A DNA stretch of 64,000 nt from Leptidea sinapis (Eukaryota > Arthropoda > Insecta > Lepidoptera > Pieridae): NCBI RefSeq assembly GCF_905404315.1, contig NC_066301.1, positions 5,208,001 to 5,272,000 on the forward strand, read 5' to 3'. The notes beneath the pieces are model-generated. The model worked only from the letters and a program-made list of their open reading frames with translations. It had not been told where the DNA came from and did no database searches. Position 1 is the first letter of the stretch; each line of letters begins with the position of its first letter. This document shows, in pieces, positions 19,926-31,564 of this stretch. Made by a program: the position numbers and the translations under genes.

Positions 19926-21649
19926 TAAATCTGTCGGAGGCTTATTGAAGATTACGTAAACGATATTACAATATGGAATTGAATAGTATTATAGTTGTTT
20001 TTTTTATATGGATTTTATGGTTCAGCCTTGTATATTTTACTGGATTGCATTATTTTTAAAATACGTATATGTTTAAACTTTTGTGTAATTTATGCATCTG
20101 AATTGTATTTTTAGTGATTGACGTTGACAAGCAATCTTTCTCAATCTTCAAAGACTTTGACTTAATACTTTATAACTTTTGGTATAATAAGACAGTATTT
20201 TTATTATTTAATTTTAAGCAGATTCACTACTCCATCACTTAGAATATAGCCATAATCTGATTCTTGGCTAGACATAACTATTTTTTAATCCGATCAGACA
20301 CTAGCAGTTTTTCATCAATTTCGAGTATTAGACTCCTTTGAGTTTTTTCGCTCCTCTCCTCTCTCTCTCGTAATTTCGAATGTAGCCGGAGTAAATAATT
20401 TCAAACTGTACATTTATGTGATATTTTGATGAATTGATGAATATTTAATTTTAACAACAAATGAAGTGTTCCATTTTCAAATGCTGTATTTTATTATAAA
20501 TAATTGTATGAGGAATAGCCATAGCATAACTTCAGTACACCAACACTAGGTATTGTGATGATAAAACTACATCAGCGAATCAAGAAAATTATTAAAGAAA
20601 TGAGAATTTTTGCGTAACTTTGATGATACACTCCAATCAAATGCTTGCAAAAACTGAAGATTCCTGAATATTTGAGCTTGTGTTCATACTACAACAATAT
20701 CATCACCAATACCATACGGCTTCCTGATGCATGCTGTAAAATCAACATGAGTTATGTAGTGGTTAGCAGTAAGCAGCTGGCCAAACAGACAATAAGCGAA
20801 CAACTTAAACACAACATTAAATACACATCAACAAAGCCAATAAAAGAAACACAGCAATAGCATCGAATAAAACACCCATCGCATACAAAAACCTTGTAAA
20901 AAATTGAAGCCGTTCAAACGGTAGCCAATATAAATGGAGCCGAGAAGCCGGCGCTGAGCGAAGAAGAACTCTTGTTAATAATTGAAACGTGGAAGCCAAG
21001 TCGTCCAAGCTAATTTGGTGAGTCAAAATGGTCGTTCAAGGGTGCATTATTCGGTTTCAACAAAACGTTATTAAATCTCGTTTTGACGGGATACGGATGT
21101 TTTCAAATACTCGGCCTATTGTGTAATTTCGCGCCTTCTCTCTCCCATTTGTAGCCGTTTTCATCGCTTTCTATACATACAGAAGTATTAATCGGAATAT
21201 TATGCTTTGTATTGGGACATTTTGATGCAACTTTTTCGAAATAGTAGACGTTAAGGAAAAATAATTCCAAATTTGTCTTCCTATTATACGGTAGGCTCTA
21301 ATCTAAAGCTACAATAACTTAAACACGCACACGTGCAAATTTCAATGTTTTAAAAATTTAATAATATGAAATATTAAAACATTGATTTAAAAATTTTATG
21401 AAGCAAGTTTTAAACATCTATTCAAGTAGTTTCGCAAAAACACTGAACCATTAAATGGTTCTTTACATTTATGAACGAAATAGTATAATAGCGCTAGGTA
21501 TGTATTTTAGTGGTTCCATGCGTTATGGAAAGATAATTAAATTTTTAAAGTAGGTTCATGAATTTCAGATATCATGACAATGTAGAAGTATGTTTGTCTT
21601 TTACATTGTACACAGTGTAGTGTGTGTTTTATATTAGAAAGTGTTACAC
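19926..21649. other. AT-rich stretch, nothing recognised
   Basis: About 1.7 kb without a shared repeat or supported exon. The minus-strand frame at 20817-21026 is hydrophobic at its end but lacks an ATG and splice context. Confidence 0.35.
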
Positions 21650-21893
21650 TCTGTTCATTACAATGCAGTGCCGCTCAGGGTTCTTGATAAAACCCAATAT
21701 CCTGAGCGGCATCATAATAGCATCAGTCACTTTGAGACATAAGATATTGATTCTCATTAGCCCAGTAATTAATACACTAACTACAGCGCCCTTAAAAAAG
21801 AAACACAACAAATGCTTGCACATTACTTCTACACGGCAGAAGGCGCTGCTGTGGTACCTACCTAGACGGCATCTTGTGCAAAGAAGCCTCCAA
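21650..21893 (-). repeat. R290 SINE-like repeat, partial
   Basis: On the plus strand, CATTACAATGCAGTGCCGCT and GAAGCCTCCAAC mark its two ends. Both hairpin halves are present. It is more diverged than most copies and lacks the tail. Confidence 0.8.
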
Positions 21894-22153
21894 CTACGGA
21901 TCTTATATTTAAGGCAACATAAATTAATTTATTTCTTTATATTATGCAACTTGCGCTGTTTGGAAGAAGATTCTTTAGTATGTAACAATCACTATGCGGA
22001 TAAATTTGTCAACCGAACAATCGCAATTCATCTAATCCCCAATCATCAGTTTCCAAACGATTAGCCCCGAGCTATGACAAAATGGCATACATGGGATGAA
22101 AACGTCAAAATACACCAGAGGAGCACAAGCAATCGACCCATTTTGTACTTTAC

Positions 22154-22427
22154 TCCATTGAGATAGAAGTACTAAAGATTGCAAAGATTTCTTGCAGTTG
22201 TCACAATGAGATTTGTCGCGATAGTAGGACTTGTCGATGGCTCGCATTGTATTTTTATCGTTTGCTTCACAAAGCGTGAGGCTTTCAATCGTTTTGCGAC
22301 AATTGTGCAAGCAGGAAGGTTTAGCGACTCGTGTTACGTTTGAGACGAACGAAATGTCTAGAGATGCATTTTGAAGGTTATTCTCAAAATATTGGGGAAT
22401 CTCATATGGTGTAGCATTACTTGAGGC
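22154..22427 (-). CDS. Candidate exon, unknown cysteine- and N-glycosylation-rich protein
   Basis: On the minus strand an AG acceptor at 22428-22429 (after an in-frame TAG) is followed by about 90 open codons. They read ASSNATPYEIPQYFENNLQN, then further on CLHNCRKTIESLTLC and HCDNCKKSLQSL. Three or more N-x-S/T sequons and paired cysteines (C-x3-C, C-x2-C) suggest an extracellular or lumenal protein; this is inference. A possible donor GGA|GTAAAG ends the exon at 22154. The frame stays open to about 22032, so the 3' boundary is uncertain. It is not part of any repeat family in the window. I do not recognise the protein. A decayed transposon ORF is the main alternative. Confidence 0.4.
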
Positions 22428-23059
22428 CTATTTCAGATTTAAAAATTCACATCAATATTTCTGCCTCGCTAACGCGGGCAAGATAAAATCAAGGCGATAA
22501 AGACAATTGCAGCGTCCATTAAAAATTAAGAGTAAATTACTCAAATACTTATTCGTAACGGAATTACGAAAACTGAACGGAAAGAAAATATTCTGCGTCA
22601 GACTATTTTTAGTTTTTTTTTTTCATTGTTGTTGTCGGATTTGTATAGCTTTGTGGCTTTTGTTTTTTCAAGGCACTGTTTGAAGTAATCTAGCAGTTAC
22701 AAAAACAAAAATTACAAAAAAGATTAAACAAAACATAAGCGAAAAAAAAGTATTGATCAAGATTCTAGAGTTAAAAAAAAAACCAAGAAGCGAACAGTCG
22801 AGAATGTTTGTACAGAAAACATGCTCATCGTGTTTCCTCTTAAGAAAATAGTTCAGAGCTGTGTTAGTTAAATTTAACTACTTAAACGTGTCGATAACTA
22901 TGTCCTTGAATAAATTGTTTTCTATACACTATGGTTATGCAGCAGGTTATTTACTTTTTACTGAGAGTGTTTGTCAAAAAGTTGAGCAAAACATTCCGTC
23001 CACTTACAGGTAAACTTTGGAGAGAATATCGATTATAGAGTTTATGTTTTAACATTGTT
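22428..23059. other. AT-rich stretch, nothing recognised
   Basis: Poly-A/T tracts. If the 22154-22427 exon is real, this would be upstream intron. Confidence 0.3.
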
Positions 23060-23185
23060 TTGAAATTATATTTAAAAAAAGAACCTCTTTACGTTTGTTG
23101 CATTCGTCCTTCTCAGGTCTGAGGCATACATTTCCGAAAATTATTATCTACTTTGAATAGAAATCGTAATTTCAAATTGAATTTT
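23060..23185 (+). repeat. LINE-A 3' UTR fragment, degenerate
   Basis: CTTCTCAGGTCTGAGGCATA and TTCAAATTGAATTTTAATG match the LINE-A 3' end. The GCCCGCTGAG part is eroded. Confidence 0.6.
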
Positions 23186-23849
23186 AATGTGAAATGAATT
23201 GGTGCAGAGACTCCAGCCTTCAATGTAAGTCATAATAGTACTGAGCAATCTACAAATATAAAACAGCCAAAATTCAACGATATCTTTCATATTTTAAAAA
23301 TAATAATAGCAGCGACTCCATGCATTTGGCAGTTCTAAGAAAGGTATCATAGCAATAATAATTGGCCCACAGCATCCACTTGCCCGAGGGGATTTTAGGA
23401 TTACTCCATTACATTTGAAGAGCGTTCAATTTATTGTCATCCGACATCATTGTGCTCGACAGCAGTTGGTTACAAGCCTTTATCCTCTAAGGCTGATTGG
23501 CAGACGCAACTTAAACAAATTACTCTTTCGAAGATTTACTTTTTATTAAAACTTATCAAAAGGCACAATAGTAAAGTATTTATGTAGCAAATTAAAATTA
23601 AAAAACAAATAGGATATTGATGCATTTACGGAAACTGCTTGTTTTAATTAATTTTACCTTATTCAGTTTAGGTAATAAACATATTAAGTCTTCTTATTAC
23701 TTTTACTTTAGGCAGTAATTAAGACCTATAATCGCCGACATGACGTGCGCGGGAATTGGAAAGGACCGGCGTCCTTAGCCGTCTTTTCCGGCTCTCCTAC
23801 TCATCAGGCGAAGTCCCGAATTTATTATTAGTCCCGATATTATTTATTA
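23186..23849. other. Stretch with nothing recognised
   Basis: It includes a GC-richer patch at about 23740-23815. No repeat partner or coding frame supported. Confidence 0.3.
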
Positions 23850-24025
23850 TCAAAACCTCTGAGCGGCACTATAATTGCGCTCGTCACCCTGAGACATACG
23901 AGTAAGATGTTAAGTGTCATATGCCTAGTAATTTCACTAGTTAAGGCATCCTTCAGACCGAAATACAGTAATGCTTACACCCATAACATAATCTACTCGC
24001 CATCCTGTGCAAAGGAGCCTCCTAC
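23850..24025 (-). repeat. R290 SINE-like repeat, partial
   Basis: From CTCTGAGCGGCACTATAATT to CAAAGGAGCCTCCTACC on the plus strand. It lacks the tail half and is interrupted at its 5' boundary by the Helitron that follows. Confidence 0.75.
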
Positions 24026-24031
24026 CTCTAA

Positions 24032-24335
24032 TCTAATATATAAAATTCTCGTGTCGTGGTGTTAAACTTTGAACTCCTCCGAAACGGCTTGACCGATTCT
24101 CATGAAATTTTGAGTGCATATTGGGTAGGTCTGAGAATCGGACAACAACTTTTTTTTTTATGGAATAGGAGGACAAACGACCGTACCTGTTGTTAAGTGA
24201 TCACCGCCGCCCACGCCGATTATGAGTCACCATTAAAAATACATACAACTTCGAATATTCACCCATCTACGATCAACAGTAACTTTTGTATCGCGATTTT
24301 AATATCGGCAATACAACGTTTGCTGGGTCAGCTAG
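24032..24335 (+). mobile_element. Non-autonomous Helitron, complete, with nested LINE fragment
   Basis: It starts TCTAATATATAAAATTCTCG after A (24031) and ends CAACGTTTGCTGGGTCAGCTAG-type, with CTAG at 24332-24335 before T. The body carries CTCCGAAACGGCTTGACCG and ATGATCAACAG-like blocks. Bases about 24150-24222 are a minus-strand LINE-D tail, an insertion into the Helitron. No ORF. Such short copies depend on an autonomous Helitron elsewhere for rolling-circle transposition. Confidence 0.85.
24150..24222 (-). repeat. LINE-D 3' tail nested in Helitron
   Basis: Its T-run, then ATGGAATAGGAGGACAAACG and GTTAAGTGATCACCGCCGCC, are the complement of the LINE-D 3' end. Helitron sequence continues on both sides. 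Confidence 0.75.
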
Positions 24336-24754
24336 TATACAATAAAAAAGGAATTGAGACCAGGACCTAAGAAAAATTGGGATTCTGAAGGAAGTAATTA
24401 AGAATACCTATGGAATCTTAAAGTAATTTCTTATAACATGTAGAGTTCAATTACATAATATAATATTATGTGCACATATTACTGCTATAAACAAAAATAT
24501 CACCAAGAAGTGACAAAAATGGTTTCACTGCTTAATAACAAGCTTTCTATTTGTGGAGACTTATGAATATGAGCTTATCAGTTCATCCAACTAATAGTAA
24601 ATTGAAGATCTTCAAAAGTTTATTCGTCTTGTCTGTGTAAAATAATTATTTAATTTATATTTTCGGCACCAAATCTGGCACTCAGTTGTTTTATAATTCA
24701 ATATGAACAGAAATCCGTTTTTGTAATATTCAAAGTTGTATGAGGAAAAATTGT

Positions 24755-24862
24755 TTTTTTTTTTTAAGGAAGAGGTGGACCACTAAGTACACATGCGGGT
24801 CAACTGATGGTATGCGATATTCTATGTACCACCAGAGGAATCATAAAGCGTTGCCAGGCTTA
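24755..24862 (-). repeat. LINE-D 3' end, degenerate
   Basis: The complement of the LINE-D tail with substitutions: a T-run, then ACATGCGGGTCAACTGATGG and CACCAGAGGAATCATAAAGC. Confidence 0.6.
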
Positions 24863-25115
24863 TAGATCGTCGAATAAACATATTATTATGAATTAAAAAT
24901 ATGATCGAACCGAGTACCCCGTGGTGAGAGTGAAGTGTACCTGCGCCACTGACGGTATTTAAAATGTCTACAAAAAAAAAAGAAAAAAATAGCAAAATGG
25001 GCAATCAATATGCAAAGAGTGATAGTCCCATCCGGATATGTTTAGTAGAATTTTTGTTATTGCGTCTCAAACAAAAAATTTACCTATATATTAATATAAT
25101 TATTATTATAAAATA

Positions 25116-25312
25116 CTAGCTGACCCAGCAAACGTTGTATTGCCATATAAAGTATTGAATAATTAAAATTTTTGGGGTATAAAACGATCGATTCACAGAC
25201 CTACCAAATATATCGTAAAAAAAATATTTAGAGGTAAGTATGAAAAATAGAGGTTTAGCCGTTTCGGAGGAGTTTTGTAAAAAACACCGGGACTGCTAAT
25301 ATTATATATAAG
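25116..25312 (-). mobile_element. Helitron-like element, 3' end intact
   Basis: On the minus strand it ends ACGTTTGCTGGGTCAGCTAG before T. The body contains CCCCAAAAATTTTAATTATT and CTCCGAAACGGCTAAACC. The 5' TC end is not clear near 25312. Confidence 0.75.
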
Positions 25313-25644
25313 TTATTATAAAATAATTTCATCATAAATTTAGAATTCATGAAAATTAAAACTTTTGGAGACAGCAGCTATTTCCGTGACGACGCAAATG
25401 CATTAGCCCTCGCACATACATAACCTCGCCTCTACAGCATTTAATTATGTTACACAAGGACCCACTACAACTTGACATGAGCTTGACACCCCTAGCAGCC
25501 AACCCAACACTAGATATCTAACAACTCAGACAGAGCAAAGTCTAAATTAAATCTACATTCCGTTTCTAGGGCTGGCGGAAATACGAAAATATGACCTTAG
25601 AGCATACCTATCACTGGGGTAACCATTTATCTAAGTATTATATC
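25313..25644. other. Stretch with nothing recognised
   Basis: Spacer between a Helitron and a LINE-B copy. Nothing seen. Confidence 0.3.
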
Positions 25645-25855
25645 CGACAGCCTGGGACTAGATTATGATTATTTTATAGCAATAGCAATGACAGTACATT
25701 ATAGTATATTTTATTAAAAAGAGCGCAATGCTGGGAGAGTTTCTTGCGCCGCATCTTCTCTGTCAGACCGCCATTTGTTTCCGAAGCGATAGTAGTGTCT
25801 AGTATATTAGAAATTACATCAAAAAAAATTCTAAAGAAATCAATTTTATTTATTT
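25645..25855 (+). repeat. LINE-B 3' UTR
   Basis: In LINE sense orientation: GACAGCCTGGGACTAGATTA, GCTGGGAGAGTTTCTTGCG, TTTCCGAAGCGATAGTAG and AAAGAAATCAATTTTATTTA. It lacks the last GCCTTTTATG. Confidence 0.8.
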
Positions 25856-26033
25856 TGATTATAATGTAAAATAGTGACTTACTGCAAGAGTGTGACCAAG
25901 TCTCGCTAGTCCAAAGAAAGTTCATGGACAAGCTAGGCCGATGGATAGACATAGCGTTAGATAATATATGATGTGCAATTCTACTCGAACCCAGTACTGT
26001 GTGAACGGTTCGATTGTGCATAAAGGCAGCTAC

Positions 26034-26336
26034 TTTTTTATGACAATAAGGGACGAGAAAAGCAGGACGTTCAGCTGATGTTAATTGATACACCCTGCCC
26101 ATTAGAGTGCAAATTCTGATTTTTGAAAAACCCATACATTCTGAGCGCAAAGAATTGCGCTCGTCAACTTGAGACATAAGCTGTTAAGTCTCATTTGCCC
26201 AGTAATTTCACTAGCTATGGCGCCTTTCAGACCAAAACACAATAAAGCTTACACATAACTGCTTCACGGCAGAAAAAGGCTCCGTTGTGGTACCCATAAT
26301 CTAGCTGGCATCCTGTGCAGAGGAGCCTCCCACTGG
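26034..26336 (-). repeat. R290 SINE-like repeat, near full length
   Basis: It runs from the complement of the A-tail (TTTTTATGACAATAAGGGAC) to GGAGCCTCCCACTGGTTAA. The hairpin is partly eroded. Confidence 0.85.
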
Positions 26337-26514
26337 TTAAGCTGTTTGACTTGATCCCTGCCATCGACTACATTGTCCATCGCACCACACCCCATTATCT
26401 ACGGTGCCACATCCGATTCTAAACAACCAAAAGTTCGGACGTCCAAAGTACCTTTGGAATACCGCTTCCAGGTCAAAACAACATAGGTATCTTACCGTAC
26501 CTTCAAAAAACCTG

Positions 26515-26625
26515 AAACGACTTTCACCTCATGTTATTCTTCTGGTGTTGCAAGAGAGTATAAGGGCGGTGATCACTTACCATTAGAGGACTCGTTTATC
26601 CTACTCTTCCATAAATTAGGTGAGA
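26515..26625 (+). repeat. LINE-D tail fragment
   Basis: TTCTTCTGGTGTTGCAAGAG, GGCGGTGATCACTTACCATT and CCTACTCTTCCATAAATTAG, in sense orientation. Confidence 0.7.
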
Positions 26626-26805
26626 ATGATGAAATTTATTTCGTTATTAAGCGCGCTAGTATATATAGGTACTTCATTTGTTAGATTTTTAAGAAGAACC
26701 TAGAAAAGTGTTGTCAAAGCAAAATGAATGAGATCTATTCAGGCGATAACATTACAGATACGTTCACCAAGAGCCTCCACCTAGTCTTAAGTCGACAGAC
26801 ACACA

Positions 26806-26953
26806 TAAAAAGGCATAAAAGGCATTTATTTTCTCAAAATTGATTCCTTAAGAATTCTTTTTGATGTTATTTCTTATACTACTAGATACTACTACCGCTT
26901 CGGAAACAAATGGCGCTCTGAGAGAGAAGAAGCGGCGCAAGAAACTCTCTCAC
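26806..26953 (-). repeat. LINE-B 3' UTR fragment
   Basis: The complement of the LINE-B 3' end, including the terminal AAAAGGCATAAAAGGCATTT repeat and GGCGCAAGAAACTCTC. Confidence 0.8.
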
Positions 26954-26979
26954 AAATCTGCAATTCACAGTTTATTTTT

Positions 26980-27291
26980 TATTTTCATGAAAATAAGAGA
27001 TGAGACGAGCAGAATGTTCAGTTGATGGTAACTGATACGCCTTGCCCATTACAATGCAGTGCCACTCAGGATTCTTGGAAAACCCAAATATTTTGCGCGG
27101 CACTACAAATGCGCTGGACACCTTGAGACAAGATGTTGAGTCTCATTTGCCCAGTAATTTCACTAGCTACGGCACCCTTCAGACGGAGACATAATAATGA
27201 TTACACATTACTGCTTCACGGCAGAAATAGGCGCCGTTGTGGTACCCATAATCTAGCCGGTATCCTGTGAAAAGGAGCCTCCCACTGGTAA
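26980..27291 (-). repeat. R290 SINE-like repeat, near full length
   Basis: From TTTTCATGAAAATAAGAGAT to GGAGCCTCCCACTGGTAAT. It is in the same orientation as the copy at 26034, about 650 bp away. Confidence 0.85.
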
Positions 27292-27994
27292 TAGTATTTT
27301 CACCATCCACAAGCTCCGTCTAGCTATATACATAGTCAAAAGTATCAACAGGGACGCCATTTGTCCAATAAACAAGCCTTTCTAAACATTTCACATGCGA
27401 CAGAGACACGGAGTTGACACTAAGCGCCCGTGTGACAACCCCTTTGTGTTCCTTTCACAATCTTAATTCACACCCCTGGGGTATCGTCGCGACCAAGCCA
27501 AAAGCACTTTTACAATAAAAACATAAAGCACAAATTTGACAGCCCTAAACAAAATGCGTACTCAAATTTTGAATTTTCGCTTAAGAATTTTCAACTCAAT
27601 ACGCTTAACTTTAAGGTTTATATTAGCTCAGTTTTAGATAGTACGTTTTAGGGGCGTGCGTAGTTAAAAGCATAAGACCGGTACGCTTTGTAATTAATAC
27701 ATAGGATAGCGCCATTGATATGCCAAATTGTCAGGGTTGTAAACAAAGAGGTTTTTCTCTGAGGGCATTGCCGACAATTGTTATGGTAATGTACGTTTTG
27801 ATCTGCATCAAAAGCCGTGATTATATTAAAATGTTCGTTATCAACCAAACGGCCTAAGGCGGCTACACACTGCACTGCAAGGGGAGATTTGATAAAGTGT
27901 AGGTATTTGATTTACTCTGCTAATTATAAATTAAAATGAGATTGAAATCATAATGTGATCCACTACAACAGTAGAAAGGGCGCGGTCTATATTA
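27292..27994. other. Stretch with nothing recognised
   Basis: The 75-codon minus-strand opening at 27648-27875 contains His and Cys but no domain, ATG context or splice sites that I can support. Confidence 0.3.
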
Positions 27995-28306
27995 TCCTAC
28001 TGATATTATAAATGTGAAAGTTTGTATGTCTGGATGTATGTCTGTACTTCTTTAACGCAAAAACTACTGAATAGATTTTGATGAAACATTACAATAATAT
28101 AGTTTACACACCAGAATAACACCTAGGCTATAATTTATAAAAATATTGTTGCTATTATATAAGTATATGCTATTATATAGTAACCCGAAAAATGAAAAGA
28201 CTGTTTCGTGGTTGTGGTTGTCGGATTTAAAAAGTAAGTCTGAGAAAAAACGGTCGAACACTAAATATAATTTATAGGGCAAAACAGCGTTTGCCGGGTC
28301 AGCTAG
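27995..28306 (+). mobile_element. Non-autonomous Helitron, complete (subfamily 2)
   Basis: It starts TCCTACTGATATTATAAATG after A (27994) and ends GCGTTTGCCGGGTCAGCTAG (28306) before T. The 3' hairpin GGCAAA/TTTGCC is near perfect. The body has AACGCAAAAACTACTGAAT and GATTTTGATGAAAC, shared with the shorter copy at 57160. No ORF. Confidence 0.85.
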
Positions 28307-28324
28307 TTTATAATAAAATTATTA

Positions 28325-28535
28325 ATATTGACACACTTACACAAATTATCTTACCCAAAATTTTGCATATAGCCTGTGTTATAGGTTGCAAGACAACGAT
28401 ATATTTAACATACATAAATACATATAGACATCCATGACTCGGAAACAAACATCAATATTCATCATATAAATGTTAGCACCTACCGGGAATCTCTAGCTTA
28501 GTAGGTAGGATCGCTAACCACTGGGCTATATACAG
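28325..28535 (-). repeat. tRNA-derived SINE
   Basis: A minus-strand copy of the SINE at 5961. The tail is at 28325 (AATATTGACACACTTACAC) and the tRNA head at about 28480-28532. Box B is damaged. Confidence 0.8.
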
Positions 28536-28792
28536 GTAGTCAGGCTTTTACAATAGATAATACATTGTAAGTATACTTTTATGACAACATGTTTGGAAGC
28601 AACTTTATAATGCACAGCACAAATTCATATAGGTACTTTTAGCTATTTATATTAATTAATATTGTTAATATTTAATGTTATTGTTGCCAATATATCTATG
28701 TCCTTATCATTGTTTGCAGTTATCTAAATATTGTTTATTTGAATTCCTAGGTCTGTGAACAGCCTCACCTAACGTTACCTGTTGTTTTCTTT

Positions 28793-28993
28793 TTATGAAA
28801 ATAAGGGACGAGGCGAGTAGGACGTTCAGCTTATGGTATTTGATACGCCCTGCCCATTACAATCCAGTGCCGCTCAGGATTCATGAAAAATCTCGAAAAT
28901 TCTGAGCGACACCACAACTTTCACGGCAGAAATAGACGCCGTTGTGGTACCCATAATCTAGTCGGCATCCTGTGCAAAGGAGCCTCCCACAAA
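28793..28993 (-). repeat. R290 SINE-like repeat with internal deletion
   Basis: It joins the hairpin half near 28910 (ATTCTGAGCGACACCACAA) directly to the GGCAGAAATAGACGCCG segment. About 100 bp of the middle are missing. It ends GGAGCCTCCCACAA. Confidence 0.85.
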
Positions 28994-29247
28994 TAGTGTT
29001 CTGTGCCCTGCTTCTGTCATAAAGTTGCGCCCTTTTATTTGTTCGGAATCTCTCTCTAGTAAGTACTACGTAGAGAACGTAGTACATAATATTATATCGA
29101 TGTTGGCAGACTTATATGTCATACCAATATCAATTAACTTTTTACTTATGGTTTCATTACCGGGTTTACTTATGGTTTTATATTTATTGACACCTATGTG
29201 ATATTTCGTAACCGATGTTCATCGAAACCCTTAGGGAACTTTATAAT

Positions 29248-29485
29248 ATAATATTGACACACTCTTACACAAATTAACTTGCCCCAAACTAGGCATAGCT
29301 TGTACTATAGGTACAAGACAACGATATATTAAATACATTATACTCACTTAAACATACATAAATATCCATGACTCTGATATAAACATTCATATTCATCACA
29401 TAAATGATTGCATCTACCGGGATACGAACCCGGGACCTCTAGCTCAATAGGCAGGGTCACTGACCACTGGGCTAGGGGTCGTCAT
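29248..29485 (-). repeat. tRNA-derived SINE, near full length
   Basis: Tail AATATTGACACACTCTTACA, body CAAGACAACGATATATTAAA, and head with intact box B (GGATACGAACCCGGGACC on the plus strand) and box A (CACTGGGCTAG). It lies 0.9 kb from the copy at 28325, in the same orientation. Confidence 0.85.
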
Positions 29486-31014
29486 AGAATGTAGAATAAT
29501 AGCTAAGAATGATTGCAAATTAACAACAGTAAAATTACACACTTTTCCCCTTTCACCCCGTCTAAATGTACATGCAGACATATCTGTATAATCTGCAAAC
29601 CTCTACGACCTAATAATAAATATAAAAAAAAAATACCTACGAATCGAGAACCTCCTTTTTTTTTTGAAGTCGGTTAAAATTAAGAAACCTGAAATATCCA
29701 CAGAATATATATATATATACACAGAAAATTTAGCTTAAGTTTTTTTTGTATATAGGAGGCCCTGACTGACTATAATTATTTGTTTTGAAATATTGTGAAT
29801 ATAAAAAGTATCAAAAACCCATCGTTCGAATTTCTACATTTACATTTCCACAATCTACAGATTTCGTGTGAAGCGTTATTTTAAATAGGAATTAAAGCTG
29901 AACGGGTCTTTTGATAGACTTCAAATAGCATTTATGCATGTAGGACCTTCTAAGGTAACGATATGTTTGCCTTTTACCTTTGGTATTACGAATTCAAGCG
30001 CGGACGTCTTAATTTGTTTACAATTTACTAAATCAAAGAAAACTAAACTTGGTTAGATGCCAAGTAAACTAGTTGCCAAATAGCGAGCAGGTCTTAGCGA
30101 GTGACGAGTCGTGAGTCTAAGCTAAGCGAATCCTAAAGAAAATTTCACTTCAACAAAGGAAAAATAGATAATTATGTTACGTTTCTACTACGCAAACGCG
30201 CGAAGAAATAGATATTTATCATGTTATCTATAATAATAATAAAATAACAAACAAATTGTCAACATGTGCAGGTTTCTTCTAAGTAATTTTGAAATTTGCG
30301 CCAAAATAGTTGACACTCAGTGTTAAACTAGTTCCTTATAAATGGCATAGATGGCGCTATAACGCTTTTACTGATACGTACAGACCTCAAGAAAAAGTTA
30401 CAAGAGAAACCCACAGATGGCGTTCGTCAAGCAAATGCACGCCCTACTCAATTGTCTCATGTTTATTGTTGAGCCTATACAGGCATACTTAGTAATGGTC
30501 TTTACTTTTTCCTAGATAAGATGATTTCCTAATTTCACCTTGATATACTAAAACATATTAATTTGACGACAAGATAATTCTAAAGGACTCTAGTAGAAGT
30601 GAGAGGAATGCAAACAAGCTTATGGATTGTCAGGAGGAGGCTTCTCGCTGCCAATATATGCAGTTGCCGTCTAGCCCGAAGCCTTTTATTTACTTCGGAA
30701 GCACGATGAAGCCAGAATATCACTATATGGTATCTATGGATAGGTGACAAAAATGATATTGAGGTTTCTAATATTATTATGAATTAATATATCACTGCGC
30801 GAGAGATACTTCCAAAGTGGTAAAATGTGTCCCCCCCCCCTGTAACTTCAAAATAAGAGAATAAGACAAACTTCCACTGAAAATTGATTACAACGAACGT
30901 AACGTTAAGTAGTTTTATATAACGTTATAAATCGTATTATCAAAAAATTAATTGAAAAAAAAAAATACACTACGTTACAACGAACTACAAGAAATTTTAT
31001 ATTTTGTTACTTGC
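29486..31014. other. Mostly unclassified, with MITE trace and simple repeats
   Basis: It contains a CCGACTTC-family end at about 29636-29690 (GAGAACCTCC, T-run, GAAGTCGGTTAAA). There is an (AT)n run at about 29707-29720 and a 10-base C run at 30831-30840. The rest is unrecognised. Confidence 0.4.
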
Positions 31015-31060
31015 TGCTACGGAACCCTTCATGGGCAAGTCCGACTCGCATTTATATTAT
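31015..31060. mobile_element. Short MITE-type fragment
   Basis: TACGGAACCCTTCATGGGCA and AGTCCGACTCGCAT resemble the ACGGAACCC...GTCCGACTCGCAC word found in abundant lepidopteran DNA-element remnants. I recall this motif rather than having matched it. Only about 45 bp. Confidence 0.35.
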
Positions 31061-31564
31061 AATTTTAATTGTAATAACTATTGGCAGACTTAAAGCAAAT
31101 AAATAAATATATTATTTTTGTGTGACATAGAACGAGCCTATGTCGGCCTTAAATACCCTGACCGGCAAAATCTGTACTGTGCTATGCTGCAACAGCTGCT
31201 TATCAGCATACGACACGGCTGTAGACAGCCCGTAAGATCTATCCAATGATATATTTTCAACTTTACACCTCCCTAAATTTTTAAATTACAAATGCACGTA
31301 AAAACGAACTTATACAAATTAAACGACTGCAAACGGCATATTTATAAAACCAAACAAATCCAGTCACGAAAGCAAACGGATTGACGTGCTCAATAACTGT
31401 TAAATTACCATCCAAATATGAATCAAGAAAAAAGGATGTTTGTTTAAAAAAATATAGACTAAGAAAACAAAAAGACAGCGCATGGCAGTTGTTATTCGTT
31501 TGCACAAAATCACATCAACGTTATAGGGTCATAGTTATAATAATAATATAAGACATGGATACAT
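31061..31564. other. Stretch with nothing recognised
   Basis: AT-rich, with no supported feature. Confidence 0.3.

Noticed and set aside
21624..22064. 146-codon plus-strand open frame
   Set aside because: Most of it is the R290 copy at 21650-21893 read through. Similar mirror frames occur over other R290 copies.
25674..26177. 167-codon minus-strand open frame, the longest in the window
   Set aside because: It is stitched from a LINE-B 3' UTR, a short unclassified piece and an R290 copy, all recognisable by their repeats elsewhere. No single protein is encoded.
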